Notes under the pieces: model-generated
The model's database searches: none
Told to the model about the DNA's origin: nothing
Seen by the model: only the letters and a program-made list of their open reading frames with translations
Shown here: one piece after another, positions 59,365 through 64,000 of the stretch
Position numbering within the stretch: position 1 is the stretch's first letter
How the letters are laid out: every line of letters starts with the position of its first letter
Program-made: the position numbers and the translations under genes
NCBI RefSeq assembly: GCF_943913955.1
Contig: NZ_CALUAE010000017.1
Coordinates: 26,598 to 90,597 of the forward strand
Direction: 5' to 3'
DNA length: 64,000 nucleotides
Source: Mycolicibacterium bacteremicum
Lineage (GTDB): Bacteria > Actinomycetota > Actinomycetes > Mycobacteriales > Mycobacteriaceae

Positions 59365-59737
59365 ATGTCCATCTTGGCAAGCCACAGTAGGTCGCAACAC
59401 TTTGGTAGCATCCGCCCCCAATGGGGGCGCGTGCCACCATAGGACTCCGCGGAGGGCAGCGATTGACGATCAGAACGCTCAAACTTCGAGTTCTCAGAGA
59501 CGTGGCAGCGGCTGTCGTCATTCCCGCCCCCAGCAGTGATCGTGCGGCACTGGCGACGGTGGCGGTAGGAGGCGCCCTGCACGCCGTGCAGGTATTCGCG
59601 GCCGACTGGCCCGCCGCAATCCCGTAGGGAGTCGACTCATGACGCTCTTGAGCGAGGCCCCCACCGGTCGCCGTCACCACTTGCACTACGTGCGGTAGCG
59701 TACCGATACCGGCAGTATCGCTACCAGTGGAGGCCAA
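59365..59737. other. Intergenic region before mmpL
   Basis: 373 bp between divergent TetR and mmpL genes. It contains a short palindrome CGCCCCC-AAT-GGGGGCG-like at 59413-59429 near the TetR start and the 17-bp operator at 59704-59720 near mmpL. Short open frames, including 59421-59627, show no protein-like character. Confidence 0.5.
59704..59720. promoter_or_regulatory. 17-bp operator CGATAC-CGGCA... upstream of mmpL
   Basis: CGATACCGGCAGTATCG: six-base perfect arms spaced by five, ending 17 bp before the mmpL GTG. The same geometry as the dyad at 6558-6574. Confidence 0.6.
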
Positions 59738-62700
59738 GTGACCGACGGCAGTGCAGATGCCCCAAGCCAGGCCAAGCGGCCTGGTCGGCGCGCCAACGGA
59801 TCCACCGACCCGGCCGACACTCGCGAGTACAGCGAACGGTTGGCGACCCTGGCCCGGTTCACCCTCCGACACAAAGCGCTCGTCATCGGGGTATGGCTAG
59901 GCGCCGCGGTGGTTCTCGCGCTGCTGTTCCCACAGCTGGAAACCGTGGTGCGCCAACAGTCGGTGGACCTCATTCCTCGCGACGCCCCGTCCTTGCAGAC
60001 GGTTGACCGCATGAGCGCCGCGTTCGGCGAAGAAGGCTCGAAAACCATGGTGTTCGTCGCCATGGAAGACCCCACTGGCTTGACTCCAACTGCACGGCAG
60101 CGCTACGGCGAACTCGTGCGCCGGTTGCAGGCCGAGGGCGACCACGTCCTGCTGGTGCAGGACCTGCTGGCCGATCCGATTACCGAAGCTCAGGCAGTCA
60201 GCGCCGACCGCAAAGCCTGGTATCTGCCCGTCGGTGTCACCGGCACCCTCGGAGACCCCACGGCAGCCGAATCCTTGAACGCGGTGCGCGACATCGCCGC
60301 GGAGGTGTTCACCGGATCGACCACGACCGTCCAAGTGACGGGACCACCGGCGACCTTCAGCGACATGATCGCCTCCGCCGAGCACGACCTGCTGTTGATC
60401 TCGATCGCTACCGCCGGCGTGATCGCCCTGATCTTGCTGATCGTCTACCGGTCAGTGTTCACCGCGCTGTTGCCACTGCTGGTAATCGGGTTGAGCCTGG
60501 CGGTTGGGCGCGGCGTGCTATCCGCCCTCGGCGAGATGGGCATGCCGGTCTCCCAGTTCACCGTCGCATTCATGACGGCGATCCTGCTCGGCGCCGGAAC
60601 TGATTACACAGTTTTTCTGATCAGCCGGTACCACGAGCAGCGCCGCGCCCAAGTACCCGCCGATCAGGCGATCATCCACGCCACCGCCAGCATCGGGCGC
60701 GTCATCCTGGCGTCCGCCGCCACCGTGGCACTCGCGTTCTTGGCCATGGTCTTCGCGCGGCTCAGCGTCTTCGCCGCCCTGGGCCCCGCGTGTGCCATCG
60801 CCGTGCTGTTCGGATTTCTGGCGACCGTCACCCTGCTGCCACCCGTGCTGTCGCTAGCCGCCAAACGCGGCATCGGTGAACCCAAATCCGATCGCACCCG
60901 CCGCTACTGGAACAGCGTCGCCGTCGCCGTGGTCCGCCGTCCGGTGCCACTGCTGATCGTCAGCCTGGCCATCCTGCTCGCCCTGTCGGCAGCCGCTGCG
61001 ACCATCAAAATCAGCTACGACGACCGCAAGGGACAACCAGACACCACGGCCAGCAACCAGGGCTACCAACTTCTGGACCGCCACTTCCGCAAGGACGTCG
61101 TCATCAGCGAGTTCCTCGTCGTAGAGAACCCGACCGACATGCGGACCGGGAGGGGGCTGGCCGATCTCGACGAGATGGCCTCTCGCGTCTCCCAGATCCC
61201 CGGCGTCACCAGGGTGTCCGGAGTCACCCGCCCCACCGGGGAGCGCCTCGACCAAGCAGAACTGGCCTGGCAGAACGGCCAGATCGGCGAGAAAATGGCC
61301 GGCGCGGTCGCCGAGGGCAACTCACGCAAGGACGACCTCGCCAAACTCACCGGCGGCGCCGACCAGCTCGCCGACGGCCTCGCCCAACTCGATGGCACGG
61401 TGCGCACCGCCCTCGCGCCACTGGCCGGAATCCTCACCCAAGCTCAATCCGCGGGAACTCAGGTCAACCAGTTCCGCCCACTGCTGCAACAACTTTCCGC
61501 CACCGCCCCCGCCGTCGACCAAGCCATCCAATCCGGCCCAGGACTGCGACCGCTGGCCAACCAGGCGCAGAACGCGATCACCCAGCTCGATCCACTCGTG
61601 GGCGCGCTCAACACCTCACCGTGGTGTGCCGCCACCCCGCAGTGCGCCCAAATTCGTGACCAGGTGAAGATTTTGGTCAGCCTGCGCGACAGCGGATTCT
61701 TCGACCAGATCGCCGACCTCGGGGACCGCTACGATCCCGCGACCAATGCCACCGTTGGTGGCACCCTCTCCAACGTCCAGAACGCAGTCGCCTCGCTGGA
61801 CAAGGCATTCGGAGCCCTCGGTGACCCCGCCGACCTAGCCACCAATCTCCGCCGATTGCAGGAGGGAATCGGACAGCTCGCCTCCGGCGCTCAAGCACTC
61901 GCGACCGGTGTCCGCACCCTCGCCGACAGCAACATCGAAATGCTGTCCGGTATGAGCCAGATCGCCACCCAACTACAGAATTCCTCACGCGCAGCGGCGG
62001 ACTCCGACTCCTCGAGCGGTTTCTACTTGCCCGCTAATGCATTCGAGAACCGGCAATTCACCGATGTTGCCAAGCAATTCCTCTCACCGGACGGCAAGAC
62101 CGCGCGGTTCATGATCGAAAGCAGCCACGACCCTTACAGCGTCGAAGCCATGGAGCTCGCCAGCCGCATCACCGACACCGCCAACACCGCACGACCCAAC
62201 ACGTCGCTCGCCGACGCCACCGTATCCGTCGCCGGCTTCCCCGCCGTCAACTCCGATATCCAACGATTCCTATGGGCCGACTTCGCACAACTGGCCGTCG
62301 CCACCATAATCATCGTCGGCGTCATCCTGGTCCTACTGCTGCGCGCACTCCTGGCACCGCTCTACCTCTTAGGCACCGTCGTGCTCAACTACCTCGCCTC
62401 GCTCGGCATCGGCGTTGTGGTATTCCAATGGGGACTGGGCTACGAAATCGCTTGGCCCGTACCATTACTGGCATTCATCATCCTCGTCGCCGTCGGCGCC
62501 GACTACAACATGCTGCTCGTCTCACGGCTCCGCGAAGAATCCGGGACCAACATCCGCGTCGGCGTCCTGCGCACCGTGGCAAACACCGGAGCCGTCATCA
62601 CCTCAGCTGGTCTGATATTCGCCGCCAGCATGTTCGGCCTCATGGTCGGCTCAGTCGCAATCATGATCCAAGCCGGCCTCATCATCGGCTTCGGATTGCT

Positions 62701-62824
62701 GCTCGATACCTTCCTCGTGCGCACCCTCACCGTGCCCGCCATCGCCACACTTCTACGCGAAGCCAGCTGGTGGCCTTCCAAAGCAACGCGGACCCCAGTA
62801 GCTGACACCGCCACGCAGAAATAA
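59738..62824 (+). CDS. MmpL-type RND transporter
   Basis: A 1028-residue inner-membrane transporter of the MmpL/RND superfamily. It should have 12 membrane helices in two sets: one helix near residues 45-65, a block of five at about 215-370, another single helix near 400, and five near 850-1000. The proton-relay motifs GAGTDYTVFLISRY and AVGADYNMLLVSRL occur in the two halves, as in functional MmpL proteins. A long extracytoplasmic loop of about 420 residues is Ala/Gln-rich with coiled-coil character. GTG 59738 has GGAGG upstream. No MmpS partner adjoins it. The operator at 59704 suggests TetR control. It probably exports a lipid or hydrophobic compound. Confidence 0.93.
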   Translation: MTDGSADAPSQAKRPGRRANGSTDPADTREYSERLATLARFTLRHKALVIGVWLGAAVVLALLFPQLETVVRQQSVDLIPRDAPSLQTVDRMSAAFGEEGSKTMVFVAMEDPTGLTPTARQRYGELVRRLQAEGDHVLLVQDLLADPITEAQAVSADRKAWYLPVGVTGTLGDPTAAESLNAVRDIAAEVFTGSTTTVQVTGPPATFSDMIASAEHDLLLISIATAGVIALILLIVYRSVFTALLPLLVIGLSLAVGRGVLSALGEMGMPVSQFTVAFMTAILLGAGTDYTVFLISRYHEQRRAQVPADQAIIHATASIGRVILASAATVALAFLAMVFARLSVFAALGPACAIAVLFGFLATVTLLPPVLSLAAKRGIGEPKSDRTRRYWNSVAVAVVRRPVPLLIVSLAILLALSAAAATIKISYDDRKGQPDTTASNQGYQLLDRHFRKDVVISEFLVVENPTDMRTGRGLADLDEMASRVSQIPGVTRVSGVTRPTGERLDQAELAWQNGQIGEKMAGAVAEGNSRKDDLAKLTGGADQLADGLAQLDGTVRTALAPLAGILTQAQSAGTQVNQFRPLLQQLSATAPAVDQAIQSGPGLRPLANQAQNAITQLDPLVGALNTSPWCAATPQCAQIRDQVKILVSLRDSGFFDQIADLGDRYDPATNATVGGTLSNVQNAVASLDKAFGALGDPADLATNLRRLQEGIGQLASGAQALATGVRTLADSNIEMLSGMSQIATQLQNSSRAAADSDSSSGFYLPANAFENRQFTDVAKQFLSPDGKTARFMIESSHDPYSVEAMELASRITDTANTARPNTSLADATVSVAGFPAVNSDIQRFLWADFAQLAVATIIIVGVILVLLLRALLAPLYLLGTVVLNYLASLGIGVVVFQWGLGYEIAWPVPLLAFIILVAVGADYNMLLVSRLREESGTNIRVGVLRTVANTGAVITSAGLIFAASMFGLMVGSVAIMIQAGLIIGFGLLLDTFLVRTLTVPAIATLLREASWWPSKATRTPVADTATQK

Positions 62825-63130
62825 GGAGCAACGCACTACTAGTGGAAGCGAGGAATGCGAGGAACGCGAGGTCCATTCGCAGACGTGATCTTTGGTTGCG
62901 GATCCGTCGTGATCTGGTGTTGCAAGCCCGTCGAGTAAGCGTCCAAACTGACATCCTGATTTCAAGGTTCCCGCTCTCGGTAAATCAAAGGCGGCCTTGA
63001 CCACCAAGGTGTCTCAGTCCGCAGGCAGTCCGCAGTAGATTTTCGCGACTCCTGCGCGCGCCAACCCACCCAATGCAGCTGAGCTGGGAAAACTTACGCG
63101 GGCCAACGTACCCAACGTCATCAAAACCCC
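62825..63130. other. Intergenic region between mmpL and tRNA remnant
   Basis: 306 bp without a supported gene. It opens with short GCGAGGAA.GCGAGGAACGCG repeats at about 62849-62873. No integrase or excisionase gene is present here, although one would be expected beside an intact attachment site. Confidence 0.45.
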
Positions 63131-63141
63131 AGGTGGCGTGG

Positions 63142-63183
63142 TTCGGGACGAAGAGGTCGTGGGTTCGAATCCCGCCACCCCGA
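63142..63183 (+). tRNA. 3' half of a tRNA-Pro(CGG) gene (remnant / attachment site)
   Basis: The sequence from TTCGGGA (anticodon loop, anticodon CGG) through CGAAG (3' anticodon stem), AGGTC (variable), GTGGGTTCGAATCCCGC (T arm), CACCCCG (acceptor) and discriminator A matches actinobacterial tRNA-Pro. Upstream the 5' anticodon stem CTTCG, D arm and 5' acceptor are absent; instead CCAGGTGGCGTGG is found. The gene is therefore not functional as a tRNA. A strong terminator follows 16 bp later, as for a real tRNA 3' end. Integrating elements such as pSAM2 use exactly this 3' segment of tRNA-Pro as attachment site (established knowledge). Confidence 0.72.
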
Positions 63184-63199
63184 CTCGTGTGACGGCAAA

Positions 63200-63241
63200 G
63201 CGAAAGGCCCCGGCTGGGTGATTCCGGCCGGGGCCTTTCGC
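63200..63241. terminator. Strong bidirectional terminator
   Basis: GCGAAAGGCCCCGGC (63200-63214) pairs perfectly with GCCGGGGCCTTTCGC (63227-63241), a 15-base stem with a 12-base loop. The TTTCGCTT to the right and AAAG to the left give short T-runs in both directions. It serves the tRNA side and the end of fgd1. Confidence 0.85.
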
Positions 63242-63254
63242 TTGTCTGTAGGCG

Positions 63255-64000
63255 CTAACTCAGGCTGCGCAGCCGCGGTTCCAGATCGCGTTTGAACAGT
63301 TCCAGGAACCGGCGCTGATCATGCCCGGGAGCATGGAACACCAGATGATTCAGACCCCAGTCCACATAATCCTTCACCTTGGCCACCGCCTCATCAGGAT
63401 CCGAAGCCACGATCCACCGCTTGGCCACCTGCTCGATCGGCAACGCATCCGCGGCCTTCTCCATCTCGATCGGATCATCGATGGAATGCTTCTGCTCCGC
63501 AGTCAACGACAACGGCGCCCAGAACCGGGTGTTCTCCAACGCAGCTTGCGGATCCGTGTCATAAGAAATCTTGATCTCGATCATCCGATCCACATCATCA
63601 GGATTCTTACCCGCCGCCTCGGCGCCCTCACGCATCGCCGGGAACAACTTGTCCTTGTAGAGCTCCTCGCCCTTACCCGAGGTGCAGATGAACCCGTCCC
63701 CGGCGCGGCCGGCGTACTTGGCCACCTGCGGACCACCCGCCGCGATATAGATCGGGATACCACCGGAGGGCACGTCATAAATCGAGGCACCCTTGGTCTT
63801 GTAGAACTCACCCTCGAAATCGACCCGATCCCCCAGCCACAGCTCACGCATCAACCGCACCGACTCCCGCAACCGGGCGTAGCGTTCCTTGAACTCCGGC
63901 CACTCCCCCTCATAGCCGGTGGCGATCTCATTGAGCGCCTCACCGGTACCCACACCCAAAAAGATGCGTCCCGGGTACAGACACCCCATCGTCGCGAACG
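63255..64000 (-). CDS. fgd1: F420-dependent glucose-6-phosphate dehydrogenase, C-terminal part
   Basis: The frame is open to the right edge, so about 248 of an expected 336 residues are visible. FLGVGTGEALNEIATGYEG, GASIYDVPSGGIPIYIAAGG, AGRAGDGFICTSGKGEELY and NTRFWAPLSLTAEQKHSIDD match mycobacterial FGD1 almost residue for residue. It oxidises glucose-6-phosphate to 6-phosphogluconolactone while reducing F420. It supplies reduced F420 for LLM-type enzymes such as that at 7145-8194. It is a core mycobacterial gene and probably marks conserved chromosome to the right of the tRNA scar. Confidence 0.95.
   Translation of the reverse strand, partial: FATMGCLYPGRIFLGVGTGEALNEIATGYEGEWPEFKERYARLRESVRLMRELWLGDRVDFEGEFYKTKGASIYDVPSGGIPIYIAAGGPQVAKYAGRAGDGFICTSGKGEELYKDKLFPAMREGAEAAGKNPDDVDRMIEIKISYDTDPQAALENTRFWAPLSLTAEQKHSIDDPIEMEKAADALPIEQVAKRWIVASDPDEAVAKVKDYVDWGLNHLVFHAPGHDQRRFLELFKRDLEPRLRSLS

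Noticed and set aside
59639..59698. A 19-codon frame before the mmpL operator, as a possible leader peptide
   Set aside because: No ribosome site, no attenuator hairpin, and the product has no run of one amino acid.
1..64000. CRISPR arrays, rRNA genes, integrases, plasmid replication genes
   Set aside because: I looked for regularly spaced repeats, rRNA-like blocks and integrase or replication motifs on both strands and saw none; the only tRNA sequence is the half tRNA-Pro near 63.15 kb.

Overview
The window reads as a high-GC actinobacterial chromosome, most probably a Mycobacterium/Mycolicibacterium. The evidence is an F420-dependent glucose-6-phosphate dehydrogenase (fgd1) running off the right edge, an MmpL-type RND transporter, a mycobacterial-style accD2-accA2-fadE operon, a CYP153 alkane-hydroxylase cluster, remnants of a CYP136-like P450 and of an Rv1264-like adenylate cyclase, and many TetR regulators beside lipid-catabolic genes. 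No core housekeeping gene other than fgd1 is visible.

Layout: (1) 0-4.1 kb: the tail of an unknown gene, an overlapping three-gene operon (TIGR04255-like protein, helix-turn-helix protein, SQTCD-motif protein) of unknown function, and a coiled-coil/zinc-finger protein. (2) 4.6-10.9 kb: two TetR genes around a hotdog thioesterase, a DUF6188-like protein, an F420-type LLM oxidoreductase, a second thioesterase with no conventional start codon, and an overlapping transglutaminase/BtrH-like pair. (3) 11.2-18.8 kb: an alkane operon (ferredoxin, CYP153, ferredoxin reductase, SCP2, acyl-CoA synthetase, NDMA-type alcohol dehydrogenase) with a divergent AraC regulator. (4) 19-24.2 kb: a carboxylesterase, then a crotonase/TIGR03084/AtuA operon. 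(5) 24.6-30.1 kb: TetR genes, an acyl-CoA dehydrogenase, an SDR, and two pseudogenes (adenylate cyclase, P450). (6) 30.2-38.7 kb: an overlapping operon of SDR, di-iron ferritin-like protein, Baeyer-Villiger-type monooxygenase, a second such enzyme, esterase and a third monooxygenase, with a divergent TetR. (7) 38.8-46.7 kb: acyl-CoA dehydrogenase divergent from accD2-accA2-fadE-fadD. (8) 46.8-48.45 kb: a 1651-bp IS1380-family element with matching flanking target repeats and a frameshifted transposase. (9) 48.8-59.4 kb: a PucR-type regulator, hydrolase/thioesterase/TetR, a thiolase-dehydrogenase-CMD operon, a membrane protein, a PF10118 protein and two more TetR genes. (10) 59.7-62.8 kb: mmpL. 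(11) 63.1-64 kb: the 3' half of a tRNA-Pro(CGG), a strong terminator, and fgd1.

The genes work mainly in oxidising hydrophobic substrates: P450 and flavin monooxygenases insert oxygen, alcohol dehydrogenases and SDRs oxidise, esterases cleave, acyl-CoA ligases activate, and acyl-CoA dehydrogenases, a biotin carboxylase, crotonase and thiolase degrade. Almost every module has its own TetR or AraC regulator, and several candidate operators can be read directly. A 17-bp operator (CGATAC-N5-GTATCG) occurs near 5.3 kb, 6.6 kb and 59.7 kb and may tie the first TetR cluster to mmpL. A GTTA-N8-TAAC site occurs at both ends of the acc operon.

The half tRNA-Pro next to an intact terminator, together with the IS element, decayed genes and catabolic cassettes, suggests that the window to the left of about 63.14 kb is accessory DNA that entered at a tRNA-Pro attachment site. 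The other end of any such element is not in the window.
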